DNA of 64,000 bases from a virus: positions 146,384 through 210,383 of the IMG/VR virus record IMGVR_UViG_3300037258_000590. One strand, given 5' to 3'. Each line of letters begins with the position of its first letter. Within the stretch, counting starts at the first letter, position 1. Of this stretch, positions 7,681 through 15,632 are shown in pieces. Position numbers and translations under genes: made by a program. The notes under the pieces were generated by a model that searched no databases, had not been told where the DNA came from, and worked only from the letters and a program-made list of their open reading frames with translations.

Positions 7681-7784
7681 AGGCGAAACGTTCTGGCCAG
7701 CCGGAAATTTCCGCGTGGCCAGAACGTCCGCGGGGGCTGACCTCCTCGCGCTGATGATGTCAGGTCATAGAACAGGAGCTGATC
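7681..7784 (+). promoter_or_regulatory. Leader element 10 (longest perfect stem)
   Basis: AGGCGAAACG at 7681; a perfect 12-bp stem pairs ACGTTCTGGCCA (7688-7699) with TGGCCAGAACGT (7716-7727). Compared with element 1, C-to-T on the left is matched by G-to-A on the right. Second stem TGACCT (7738-7743) / AGGTCA (7762-7767), then AACAGGAGCTGATC and ATG. Confidence 0.75.
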
Positions 7785-7973
7785 ATGTCGACTAAGCACA
7801 ACACCCGGCATCCGGACCGGAACGCCAGCCGGTATCCGGCGCGACTGCACCAGCGCGGCCTTTCCAAGACTCCGCCGATGGCGTCAGCTGAGAGCCTGCG
7901 TACCGTGCAGGAGCGCCGGGCCAGGGAGACGGGCTCGCCGTGGGCACCGGCTCAGGCGGCCGAAGCCAGCTGA
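7785..7973 (+). CDS. Small basic protein, 62 aa
   Basis: ATG directly after a complete leader. Rich in Arg, His and Pro (MSTKHNTRHPDRNASRYPAR), likely disordered, resembling the 56-aa protein at 132-302 in composition (both have RYPAR/RYTR-like and R-rich stretches). Function unknown. Confidence 0.7.
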   Translation: MSTKHNTRHPDRNASRYPARLHQRGLSKTPPMASAESLRTVQERRARETGSPWAPAQAAEAS

Positions 7974-7982
7974 CAGTCCATC

Positions 7983-8088
7983 AGGCGAAACGTTCTGACC
8001 AGCCGGAGATTTTCCGCGTGGCCAGGACGTCCGCGGAGGCTGACCGCCTCGCGCTGATGATGCCAGGTCACGAACAGGAGCGCAGATC
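7983..8088 (+). promoter_or_regulatory. Leader element 11
   Basis: AGGCGAAACG at 7983, ACGTTCTGACCA with TGGCCAGGACGT (one G-T pair and one mismatch), second stem TGACC / GGTCA, then GAACAGGAGCGCAGATC and the ATG at 8089. Close relative of element 10, separated from it by a single 62-aa gene. Confidence 0.7.
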
Positions 8089-8304
8089 ATGCTGAAGGCA
8101 TTCCGCCAGGACGGCACCGAAGTCCGGCCGGGCGACATCATAACCGATTTTCGCAGTGAGACGGCGACCTTCGAGCGTGCTACCCGCGCGCCGCACGGCC
8201 ACCGGACGGGCAGAATCCAGGTGGATGGCCCGCACGGGAGCGAGTTCTACATGACGGTGTTCAACCTAGACGTCCGCGAGGTGCCGGACGCAAACCCCGC
8301 CTGA
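8089..8304 (+). CDS. Hypothetical protein, 71 aa
   Basis: ATG after a complete leader. Short beta-rich domain (FRQDGTEVRPGDIITDFRSE ... FYMTVFNLDVREV) with the look of a small SH3-like or OB-like barrel, comparable to many phage proteins of unknown role. No catalytic residues seen. Confidence 0.75.
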   Translation: MLKAFRQDGTEVRPGDIITDFRSETATFERATRAPHGHRTGRIQVDGPHGSEFYMTVFNLDVREVPDANPA

Positions 8305-8308
8305 CGTC

Positions 8309-8461
8309 GTGGCGCAGCAGCAACAGGTGAGCAAGCGCGCCGCCGCACGGCAGGCTACATCGCGGCGCCGTGACAATACGGCTGAGCCGGAGCCGGCTGA
8401 CTGGCGCCCGCCCTGGTACATACCGCCCGCCCGGCGGGCAGCACGGAGGAAACGATCATGA
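8309..8461 (+). CDS. Small basic protein, 50 aa
   Basis: GTG-started ORF too short for a standard ORF list. It reads VAQQQQVSKRAAARQATSRR then a DWRPPWYIPPARRAARRKRS tail, and its TGA overlaps the ATG at 8458. Codon pattern fits the neighbours; the ribosome site is poor. Unknown function. Confidence 0.5.
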   Translation: MAQQQQVSKRAAARQATSRRRDNTAEPEPADWRPPWYIPPARRAARRKRS

Positions 8462-8685
8462 CAGACGCCGCTAACCAGCGCACTCGCTACGCGCTGATCG
8501 CCATTGAGGTACGCGTGCCTGTGGACCTGCGCCACGACCCGCACGTAGCCAGCGAGATCGCGCTGGCCGCGCAGGAGTACGCCAACGAGACTTACGGCCG
8601 TGACTATGACGGCAGCGAACCTGAGCCGGTCAGCGCTCCAGCAGGCCGGGCCGACGAACAACACAGAGGAAACGCCCGTGACTGA
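8458..8685 (+). CDS. Hypothetical protein, 75 aa
   Basis: ATG after GGAGGAAACGATC. Has the strand-helix pattern RYALIAIEVRVPVDLRHDPH then VASEIALAAQEYANET, as in small alpha/beta domains. Overlaps the next GTG by a few bases. Not recognised. Confidence 0.7.
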   Translation: MTDAANQRTRYALIAIEVRVPVDLRHDPHVASEIALAAQEYANETYGRDYDGSEPEPVSAPAGRADEQHRGNARD

Positions 8686-9133
8686 CAAGAATACCGCTGG
8701 CACGCCTAAGCTTCCTGGCGGCCTGGACGCCCGCGTGCGCCTGGTCAGCCAGCAGCGTGCCGGCATGGGCGGTTACGCCACGCTGAGCCTGTACGGCACG
8801 GCTGCCGCACCGCAGCTGTACGCGGACACCCCGGATACGTTCAGCGGAGTCAGCGTGGCGCCGGATCCGGCTGACCTGATCCGGTTCGCCCGCGGACTGC
8901 TGGCTTTCCTGGGCGAGAACTACGGTGTGCAGCTGCCGCCGTGGCGCCCGGCCAGCAACGGCGCAGGCAAGCGGCACTGGTTCCTGACCCGGTACAGCGG
9001 TCACGATGATCAGAGCGTGCCGCTGGCTGACCGCTACCACTTCGGAGGCGGCGGCCAGCTGGTGCGCTATGCCACCTGCGAGTCGGCGCAACGCGCGGCC
9101 AGCAAGCTAAACGCCGCCGAGGTGACGCCATGA
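8678..9133 (+). CDS. Hypothetical protein, 151 aa
   Basis: GTG at 8678 with AGAGGAAACGCCC upstream; the in-frame ATG at 8600 lies within the preceding gene. Mixed alpha/beta (ATLSLYGTAAAPQLYADTPD, LIRFARGLLAFLGENY) ending in a charged helix. Stop overlaps the next ATG. Family unknown. Confidence 0.75.
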   Translation: MTDKNTAGTPKLPGGLDARVRLVSQQRAGMGGYATLSLYGTAAAPQLYADTPDTFSGVSVAPDPADLIRFARGLLAFLGENYGVQLPPWRPASNGAGKRHWFLTRYSGHDDQSVPLADRYHFGGGGQLVRYATCESAQRAASKLNAAEVTP

Positions 9134-9468
9134 GCTGGACACCAGAGCAGCTGCGTGCGCTAAACGACGAGCGCGCACGCAAGCAGGCCATGCGGGACAC
9201 CGGGGTTGACCCGGCTGAACGCGAAGCGGAGGACGTGCCCCCCGGTTCGCTTGAATGGCACCCGAGCACGGCGTTTCCCGAGCACCAGCAGCGCGATCTG
9301 CACGATTCCCCGTACTGGGCTGAGGTAAGCCCAGACGGGTCGTGGGGCATCTTGTCTCCAGACCAGGACGGCGACGTTACTTCTGGCCGCGCAGCCGATA
9401 TGACCACAGCTAAGCACGCTGTGGCGAACTGGGAAACCGCTCACCAGCAGGCCGCCGGATCCAGCTGA
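9130..9468 (+). CDS. Hypothetical protein, 112 aa
   Basis: ATGA overlap start. Helical charged N-terminus (TPEQLRALNDERARKQAMRD), then a probable small beta domain (SPYWAEVSPDGSWGILSPDQ). Shape resembles the repeated one-domain proteins of this arm; no function can be assigned. Confidence 0.75.
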   Translation: MSWTPEQLRALNDERARKQAMRDTGVDPAEREAEDVPPGSLEWHPSTAFPEHQQRDLHDSPYWAEVSPDGSWGILSPDQDGDVTSGRAADMTTAKHAVANWETAHQQAAGSS

Positions 9469-9502
9469 CCGCACTATCCACCCCTTACGGCAGGAGCCGA
9501 TT

Positions 9503-10207
9503 ATGAATTACAGCGAGATCCTGGATACGCAGGGCCGGTACCGGGCCCGGCTGGTGCTGGACGAGGACGCAGGCGAGCGGTATGACGACGGCGCTTCGCC
9601 ACTACTGCGCATTGACAGCGGCGCCAGGGCTACGCATGTTATGGCTACCGGCCGGCCGCTGGACGCAGACGAAACAGTGGAGCAGGCCATCTCGTACTGG
9701 CATACCACGCCCGGCGACAGTAACTGGCGGCTGATTGAACGCTACCTGCGGGCCTTTCACGGCGTGACCCAGATCGAGACGTGGCACAGCGGATCGTACT
9801 GGTACGTGACGTACGACAGCGCGGCCTGGCGCGAGTACGCCGGCGCGCCGCCGGGCAGCGCGGACATGTCCGAGTACCGCGCCTGGTGCGAGGGCGACGT
9901 GTGGGGCTGGGTCGTGGAGAAACTCGTGCTCTGGACCACTGCGGACGCGGCGGTCTCCCCCGCGTTCAAGGACGAATGGGAGCACGTCAACTCGTGCTGG
10001 GGCTACTACGGCAACGGCGAGTACCTGAAGCAATGCGCTCGCGAGGCCCTGGCGTATGAAGCCGAACACGGCGATGACCTGCCGCACGAGCCTGCCGCGC
10101 CCGGCACAGGCGATGACACGCTCACGCCAGAGCGAATCGCCGCAGCAGTAGCGGACATGCAACGCGTACAGCGCAACCTGGACGCCGACCGCAACAAGGA
10201 GGGCTGA
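9503..10207 (+). CDS. Conserved actinophage-type protein, 234 aa
   Basis: ATG after GGCAGGAGCCGATT. The order YLRAFHGVTQIE ... SYWYVTYDSAAWREYAG ... WCEGDVWGWVVEKL ... VNSCWGYYGNGEYLKQCARE matches, from memory, a family of unknown function frequent in actinobacteriophages (YLR.fhG, D.a.Wre, eGevwG, v.SCWGfYG). Conserved Trp, Asp, Cys and Gly residues suggest a compact fold; no enzymatic assignment. The last ~45 residues form a charged tail. Confidence 0.8.
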   Translation: MNYSEILDTQGRYRARLVLDEDAGERYDDGASPLLRIDSGARATHVMATGRPLDADETVEQAISYWHTTPGDSNWRLIERYLRAFHGVTQIETWHSGSYWYVTYDSAAWREYAGAPPGSADMSEYRAWCEGDVWGWVVEKLVLWTTADAAVSPAFKDEWEHVNSCWGYYGNGEYLKQCAREALAYEAEHGDDLPHEPAAPGTGDDTLTPERIAAAVADMQRVQRNLDADRNKEG

Positions 10208-10211
10208 ACTC

Positions 10212-10562
10212 ATGAGAATCACCCAGAAAACTGTCGGGCACCTGGCCGCCGAGGTGGAACGACTATCCGGCCGGGCGCCCGTAACCGTCATCAGCCGGCC
10301 TGGTGACGGCCGCACCCGTTACGTAATGTCCGAGTCGCTGACGAGCGTCTATTGCGGTGCCCGGCAGGCATGTGCGTACCTGCTCGGCATCCTGGCGGGG
10401 CTGGATCCGGACGGGCCGGTGCACCACGTGGACGCCCGGCAGCAATGGGTCGCGGACGTCGATGCGGCATACGCGTACGGCCGGATCCCGGTTGCGGAGC
10501 GCACGGCTCGTGCGAACGGCAGACGGTACGGCGAGTACCTGCGCACGTACGTCATGCGCTAA
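10212..10562 (+). CDS. Hypothetical protein, 116 aa
   Basis: ATG 4 bases after the previous stop; AAGGAGGGCTGAACTC provides the ribosome site. Two Cys (SVYCGARQACAYLLGILAGL) in a likely amphipathic helix, and an aromatic C-terminus. No family recognised. Confidence 0.75.
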   Translation: MRITQKTVGHLAAEVERLSGRAPVTVISRPGDGRTRYVMSESLTSVYCGARQACAYLLGILAGLDPDGPVHHVDARQQWVADVDAAYAYGRIPVAERTARANGRRYGEYLRTYVMR

Positions 10563-10658
10563 AGGAACGTCCGACCAGTCGGAACTTCCGGCTGGCCGGC
10601 ACACCCCGCAGGCACTAACCGGCCTGTGATGCCGGGTCAGCTAAGACAGGAGCAGGTT
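10563..10658 (+). promoter_or_regulatory. Leader element 12
   Basis: AGGAACGTCCGACC then inner hairpin GTCGGAACTTCCGGC, later TAACCGGCCTGTGATGCCGG, GGTCA and AAGACAGGAGCAGGTT before the ATG at 10659. The AGGCGAAACG box is shortened. Confidence 0.6.
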
Positions 10659-11237
10659 ATGCCAGTAAGCAAGCCGGATATCCGGTTCGCGGTCGCGATC
10701 ACTGAATCCGCATACGGCGGCGGGTCGCGATACGTGCATTTCACGGCACAGGCGATGATCGCCGCCATCGGCCGGTTCGGCAGCGATGAGGGCAAACCGG
10801 GCCTGTTCAGCCCGGCCAGCTACGAGCTGCCGTTCGATCCGGACGTCAAGGCGCTAGCGGGCCTGGAGATTTCCGCGCAGGCAGATGAGAACACCATGCG
10901 CAAGACCGGTCAGGAATTCTACGGCTGGTCGGTGGCTTACCAGCGCCGGTCGGTAGAACTGGCCGACGCGGAAGCCATGGTCAGGGTCCTGCGCAAGATC
11001 GGCCGGGGGATGACCCGGCTGTCTGGCGAGCTGGGCAGGCCGGTGACGCTCGCGCAGTTCGCGACGCACGCCGTCCGGGCGCTCACCGCTGAACGCGCGC
11101 CGTTCACCCGACACGTCGAAGACAACCACGACTTCGGGGGGACCGGGTACCGGTCGATGGACCCGGCCGCGCTGGATCACTACATCTGGTCCGAGTGCGC
11201 CGCGTGGCGCGAGCGCTACGGCGTCCAGGTCACGTAA
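10659..11237 (+). CDS. Hypothetical protein, 192 aa
   Basis: Start 10659 lies after GACAGGAGCAGGTT; the upstream ATG at 10626 falls in the leader. Alpha/beta protein with a central helical region (AEAMVRVLRKIGRGMTRLSG) and aromatic C-terminus (YIWSECAAWRERYGVQVT). The LARVLRKI-type helix and G-x-P-x-x-L-x-Q-F-A-T pattern suggest a conserved fold, but I do not recognise the family. Confidence 0.8.
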   Translation: MPVSKPDIRFAVAITESAYGGGSRYVHFTAQAMIAAIGRFGSDEGKPGLFSPASYELPFDPDVKALAGLEISAQADENTMRKTGQEFYGWSVAYQRRSVELADAEAMVRVLRKIGRGMTRLSGELGRPVTLAQFATHAVRALTAERAPFTRHVEDNHDFGGTGYRSMDPAALDHYIWSECAAWRERYGVQVT

Positions 11238-11277
11238 GACAACACCCGCACCGCAAACAAGACAGGAGCCCGTCAGC

Positions 11278-12339
11278 ATGTCAGGAATTTCCCTGCACGT
11301 ATCTGTCCGGTCAATACAAGATCTGCTCGCAGATGTGCCGCGGCTGACTGGTTTCACGCCAGCCAACAGCCTGGTCATCATCGGAGCAAAGCCCCCGCAT
11401 GACCGCGTGTGCGTCACGCTCCGGTACGACATGCCCGCCGGCGCCGAGACGATAGCCGGGACGCTTGCGCACGCCAGCGACGTCCTGGCCGGCGCGGATG
11501 CCACCAGCGTGGCCGCGGTGATCTACGGAACGCAGGAGCAGGCGGCGCCGATCGTGGCCGGACTGGCCAGCCTGACGGAACTCCAGGCAGAACTCCAGGT
11601 CACCGAGGTCATCAGGGTAGACGCAGGCCGGTACTGGTCGTATACCTGCGATGACCCTGATTGCTGCCCGCCAGAAGGCACCAAGTTCACTGTTGGCGAC
11701 GTTGCCGGCCTGGCAGTCCCGGTACTGGCTGACCGGGAAACGCTGGCGGCCACGCTGGCGCCGGTCACGGGAGCGAGTGCGGAATCGATGCGGGCAGCAA
11801 CGCAAAAGGCCGAGCAGCCTGTCAGCTTGCCGTCAACCGTACACGCCGGGGCAGCCCGTGCATGGCAGCGTGCTACCGCAACTAGCGGGCTGCGTAACAG
11901 CCAGGATCTTCTCCGGCGCTACCGCGCAGGCAATTACGTCATGTCCGACGACGAGGCAGCGCGGATCACGGTGGCGCTGAGCAGCCTGCGGGTTCGCGAT
12001 GACTTGTGGGCAAGGATGGACCCCGCCCACGCCAAAGCTCACCTCGTGCTGCTCACCGACCTGACCCGGCGCGCTCAGCCAGGATACGTAGCAGCCCCGG
12101 CAGGCGTACTCGCATTCGTCGCCTGGCAGTCCGGGAACGGTGCGCTAGCCAATATCGCACTAGACCGGGCGCTGGCCGACCAGCCCAGGTATTCAATGGC
12201 GCAGCTGCTGCGCCAGGTCATCACCGCCGGGGCACCGCCTTCGATGGCCCGGCTGCCGATGACACCAGAGGAGGTTGCCCTCACCTTCGATGAGATGGAT
12301 GACGAAGCCGACCTAGAGGACGAGGCCAGCGAAGAGTAA
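11278..12339 (+). CDS. DUF4192 family protein, 353 aa
   Basis: N-terminal VRSIQDLLADVPRLTGFTPA followed by NSLVIIG and VCVTLRYDMP is the DUF4192 signature (D-L-L-A-x-V-P-x-L-x-G-F-x-P-x-x-S-x-V), a domain mainly in Actinomycetota genomes and their phages; length fits the family. CDDPDCCP (about 124-131) is a possible metal site. C-terminal GVLAFVAWQSGNGALANIAL and an acidic tail complete the domain. ATG after GACAGGAGCCCGTCAGC. Function of DUF4192 is not established. Confidence 0.9.
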   Translation: MSGISLHVSVRSIQDLLADVPRLTGFTPANSLVIIGAKPPHDRVCVTLRYDMPAGAETIAGTLAHASDVLAGADATSVAAVIYGTQEQAAPIVAGLASLTELQAELQVTEVIRVDAGRYWSYTCDDPDCCPPEGTKFTVGDVAGLAVPVLADRETLAATLAPVTGASAESMRAATQKAEQPVSLPSTVHAGAARAWQRATATSGLRNSQDLLRRYRAGNYVMSDDEAARITVALSSLRVRDDLWARMDPAHAKAHLVLLTDLTRRAQPGYVAAPAGVLAFVAWQSGNGALANIALDRALADQPRYSMAQLLRQVITAGAPPSMARLPMTPEEVALTFDEMDDEADLEDEASEE

Positions 12340-12449
12340 AGGTGAAACGTCCCGCTGGCCGGAGCTTCCGGCCGGCGGGGCGTCCGCGAGAGCCAGCCGC
12401 CTCGCCGACCTGAACCGCTCGGAGGATGCCGCAAAGGAAGGACTGACCT
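12340..12449 (+). promoter_or_regulatory. Leader element 13
   Basis: GGTGAAACG, stem ACGTCCCGC (12347-12355) / GCGGGGCGT (12375-12383, one G-T pair) around a second CCGGAGCTTCCGG hairpin, then CCTCGCCGACCTGAACCGCT (12400-12419), a stretch that recurs at 21003. AAGGAAGGACTGACCT precedes GTG 12450. Confidence 0.65.
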
Positions 12450-12719
12450 GTGAGCACAGACCACGAATTCAGCCCGTGGAAGTTCAACACCGAGTACGCC
12501 CCCGTCCGGTGGGCGCGACGATGCAGGACCTGCCACCTCGGCCTGGGTCACGCCGAGGTCAGCCCGTCGCCTCTGCCGCCAGCGTCGGCGCTCGCCGAGA
12601 TGCCGGAGTGGGAGCGCGCAGCGGTAGAGGGCCTTTCAGCGGCGTACTGGGTGACCGCCGCCGCAAGCAGCAGCGGGATCCGGGAACGGTCCGGCTTCCC
12701 GGACTGGCTCAACAAGTAA
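12450..12719 (+). CDS. Hypothetical protein with CxxC, 89 aa
   Basis: GTG start after AAGGAAGGACTGACCT. ARRCRTCHLGLGHAE gives one CxxC and a His. Acidic helix (ALAEMPEWERAAVEGLSAAY) follows. Probably a small metal-binding or adaptor protein, unrecognised. Confidence 0.7.
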   Translation: MSTDHEFSPWKFNTEYAPVRWARRCRTCHLGLGHAEVSPSPLPPASALAEMPEWERAAVEGLSAAYWVTAAASSSGIRERSGFPDWLNK

Positions 12720-12733
12720 AGGAGCACCCGACC

Positions 12734-13903
12734 ATGCACAACACCGGACTAGAAAGCGCAGAGATCCCTGACCCGATAGAGGAAGCGCGCAGGCTGGACG
12801 GGCGCGCCTCCCGCCAGGAAGCGCTGGCGCTAGAGCAGGCCCTGCGCCGCGAAGGCTGGCAGCACACGTTCGCTGCCTACCGCGGCGAAAATTACGACCG
12901 GATGTCCGGCCCGCTCTCAACATCGGTGTCCGGAGCCGGGTACTGGGACCACCCGGACCACCCCGGCGTCGTGATCAGGGCCGGGGAGGGCATCAACTAC
13001 CGGGCGGGGACCTCGTGGGGGGAAGTCTGCATCCTGGCCGGCGAGCGGCTGGCCTCGGTGCAGGCCGAGATCGCGACGGAGCGGGAACGCCGCGCCGCCC
13101 TGGCCGCCGAAGACGCGCGCCTCGCCGCCCTTCCCTCCGTCGCCATCCCCGGTGCCAGCGACACCGATATAGCCGCCCTGTACCGTGCCGTCGGCGAAAC
13201 GCTCGCCGGCCTCAATGACGCGTGCTCAGAGGCGGGCCGCGCGGACCAGCTGTACGGCAACCGGGAAGTATCCCTGCAATGGGATGCCACCAAGGAAGCC
13301 GTCTACGCCGCCCGGCAAGCGGCGGACACGCTCCATCAGCGGCTCATGGTGGCGCAGATCCACCGCGAATCCCTCGCCCGGTCCGAACTCCAGTCCCTGG
13401 CTCCTTACATAGAGGCTGGTGACACCGAGCTGCTGGAAGCGAGCGGCGTGCCCGAAGGCTACGCGGATGAGCTGGCCGCCGAGGCCGAGCACGCCGCCCG
13501 CACGATGGCCCCGCCCGTGCCGGACGTGACGCGAAACGCGGGCTACACCGTGCGCGCGGTCATGCCTGGCCACCCGGCCGGGAACGACCTGCTGGCCAGC
13601 TGGTGGGTAGCAGCCGAAGACATAGCGGACGGCGGATGGGTGACCTGGGAAGCCTACGCACTGAACGGCGAGCAGGCAGGACAGCTGAGTTACAACGCCG
13701 GCCACTACTTCGACGGCACGGATCAGGCCGTGAACCGGCGCGGCGCGCTGGCGAACCTGGCTGTCCGGGCCGGCACGATGCCGGAAATGGCCCACCTCAT
13801 CGCGGCTGAGGTCATGCGGTACGCCGGGAACATACTCCCGCCGTCCGTTAAAGCCGAGGACCAGCGGATGGCGTCCCGCCTGCGCAAGTGGGCTTCGCGC
13901 TGA
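12734..13903 (+). CDS. Hypothetical coiled-coil protein, 389 aa, with repeated C-terminal domain
   Basis: ATG 12734 after AAAGGAGCACCCGACC. Domains in order: N-terminal ~90 residues with WDHPDHPGVVIRAGEGINYR and GEVCILAGERL; a coiled coil (VQAEIATERERRAALAAEDA, about 96-125); a second helical region; and a C-terminal domain from about 255 (ARTMAPPVPDVTRNAGYTVR, WWVAAE) shared with the 189-aa protein at 6609-7178. Fragments of this gene survive as a relic at 21028-21145. Function unknown. Confidence 0.8.
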   Translation: MHNTGLESAEIPDPIEEARRLDGRASRQEALALEQALRREGWQHTFAAYRGENYDRMSGPLSTSVSGAGYWDHPDHPGVVIRAGEGINYRAGTSWGEVCILAGERLASVQAEIATERERRAALAAEDARLAALPSVAIPGASDTDIAALYRAVGETLAGLNDACSEAGRADQLYGNREVSLQWDATKEAVYAARQAADTLHQRLMVAQIHRESLARSELQSLAPYIEAGDTELLEASGVPEGYADELAAEAEHAARTMAPPVPDVTRNAGYTVRAVMPGHPAGNDLLASWWVAAEDIADGGWVTWEAYALNGEQAGQLSYNAGHYFDGTDQAVNRRGALANLAVRAGTMPEMAHLIAAEVMRYAGNILPPSVKAEDQRMASRLRKWASR

Positions 13904-13935
13904 GCGCCGGAACTACTGACAGACAGGAGACGGTC

Positions 13936-14673
13936 ATGACCGATAACACGATCACCCAGCCCGCGCCCGCACCGCGCGATGGAGACGCAGCTGAAATCCG
14001 CGAGCTGCTAGCTGAACTGTCCGGCGCCCTGGATGGCGACTTCGGTGACTGGCCGCAAGGTCGCAGCCTGGTGCGCCAGGTGACCGCGTACCTGGACGGC
14101 GAGGCGAGCCGCCTGCCTGCGCGGGCTGGTTCCCCGGCCCTGCGGGTGATCGCGGCCATCCCGCAGGGCACGGGCCGGGAGATCATCGCGGTGGTGGAGC
14201 AGCCGGGCCCGTATCCGGGCGGCCAGCGTTACGGGACGGTCCGCGGGTACCGGAACGACCTGGATGACGGGACGGTGCGGTGGTCGGCGGAGGCCGGGCA
14301 TTACGACTACCTGGACCTAACCCGGGCGCTGCGCGGCATGTGCAGCCGGGCGGGAATAAAGGTGGTGTGGCCGGATCCGGCAGCACTGACGCCGGACATG
14401 GTGCTGGCCCAGCGGATGGCGGAAACGATGTGGGCGATCGCGACCAGCACGAACCACGCCATCGCGGTGTACAGCACGCCGGTCTACCTGCACATGGAAC
14501 AGGCGTTCCTGAGCGCGGTACAGGTGGCCTACAGCTGCTCGCGACTAACCGCGCGGCGGGTGCGGGATCTGCTGGCCGAGTACGGGCCGGATGAGTCTCT
14601 GCAGGGCACGTCCGGTAGCGGCGTGTGGAGCTACGTCCGGTTCGCGCAGGACCGGGCCAACCGGCGCTACTGA
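13936..14673 (+). CDS. Hypothetical protein, 245 aa
   Basis: ATG after GACAGGAGACGGTC. Helical N-terminus, central domain (ALRVIAAIPQGTGREIIAVV ... WSAEAGHYDYLDLTRALRGM) that looks like a distant third copy of the domain in the two proteins at 6609 and 12734, then a helical C-terminal third (HMEQAFLSAVQVAYSCSRLT). No enzyme motif seen. Confidence 0.75.
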   Translation: MTDNTITQPAPAPRDGDAAEIRELLAELSGALDGDFGDWPQGRSLVRQVTAYLDGEASRLPARAGSPALRVIAAIPQGTGREIIAVVEQPGPYPGGQRYGTVRGYRNDLDDGTVRWSAEAGHYDYLDLTRALRGMCSRAGIKVVWPDPAALTPDMVLAQRMAETMWAIATSTNHAIAVYSTPVYLHMEQAFLSAVQVAYSCSRLTARRVRDLLAEYGPDESLQGTSGSGVWSYVRFAQDRANRRY

Positions 14674-14704
14674 CAACAGAACATCACCGGAGAGCAGGCT
14701 AGCA

Positions 14705-15238
14705 GTGAAATCAGTCCCGATGAAAACCAGTGAGCTAGGCCATTTCATATGCGCAGCGCATGGCGGCTGCCTACACCAGGATCGCACCATCTACTCCAGC
14801 GGAGTCTGGGTGCAGTACACCCTCGGGGGGATAACGCGCCACGGCAGTAGCGCCCATCAAGACTGTTTCGAGGCATGGGCACTCCGGGAAGCCGCACCAG
14901 TTGATCAGATGCCGCAGAGCGCGCCCGCAGAACCCGGCGTCAAGAACGAGCCGTGGCCGATAGCTAACGCCATCGCCTGCCTAGAAGAGGTGCGCGACCG
15001 CGAGAGCGGCAGCAACGCTGATCCCGCGCGTGCCGAGACAGTACGGCTGACCATCGATTACGCCATCGAGGTGGTCAAGGCCCTCAACACGATGCGCGAG
15101 CCGCAGCCGCCGGACCCGGCCGAGGAGGCACGCAAGGCAGTCCGCAAGTTCGCAGGCGAGCTGGGCCAGGCGATCGAGAACCTGGGGCTGGCCATGCAGG
15201 ACATCGCTGACGGGAACATCCCGGAACGCGACGGCTAA
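14705..15238 (+). CDS. Hypothetical protein, 177 aa
   Basis: GTG at 14705 (ATG 14720 is an alternative). N-terminal part contains HFICAAHGGCLHQDR and DCFEAW, a Cys/His arrangement that could bind zinc. C-terminal half is a long helix (ARKAVRKFAGELGQAIENLG). Unrecognised. Confidence 0.7.
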   Translation: MKSVPMKTSELGHFICAAHGGCLHQDRTIYSSGVWVQYTLGGITRHGSSAHQDCFEAWALREAAPVDQMPQSAPAEPGVKNEPWPIANAIACLEEVRDRESGSNADPARAETVRLTIDYAIEVVKALNTMREPQPPDPAEEARKAVRKFAGELGQAIENLGLAMQDIADGNIPERDG

Positions 15239-15257
15239 CCGGAGACAGGAGACCCAG

Positions 15258-15632
15258 TTGAGCAACGCCGACGTCGGCGCGATCACCCCGCAAGACGTAG
15301 AAGCCTTTACCTCCGGCGCCTGCGGGCTGCTGGCTGAGGCGATCCATGAGACAACCGGCTGGGAACCGGCGTGTTTCTGGAACGGGTTCAGCGCATGCGG
15401 GCATGCGTTCGTGCGAATGCCGGATGGTTTGTACCTGGATATCCGCGGAGTGCATACGCACCGGGAGATGCTGGACAGCCACTGGGGGCAGCCAGGAAAA
15501 CGGCACGGCCGCCGCGGGGTCACCACGGCACACTACGCCAGCCCGCTTGCGCTTGGTGACCAGGCGGCCCTGACAGCGCGCGCCCGGCAGCTCGTGCCCG
15601 CCGTACTAGCCCTGGCAGCGCAGCCCGGCTGA
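15258..15632 (+). CDS. Putative papain-like cysteine protease or transglutaminase-fold protein, 124 aa
   Basis: TTG start at 15258, supported by ACAGGAGACCCAG. FTSGACGLLAEAIHETTGW places a Cys at a helix start, followed by CGHAFVRM (His in a strand) and LYLDIRGVH (Asp), the C-H-D order of papain-like and transglutaminase-like folds; small actinobacterial and phage proteins with the same order exist. This is an inference from motif order, with unknown substrate. An alternative is a structural cysteine. Confidence 0.6.
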   Translation: MSNADVGAITPQDVEAFTSGACGLLAEAIHETTGWEPACFWNGFSACGHAFVRMPDGLYLDIRGVHTHREMLDSHWGQPGKRHGRRGVTTAHYASPLALGDQAALTARARQLVPAVLALAAQPG

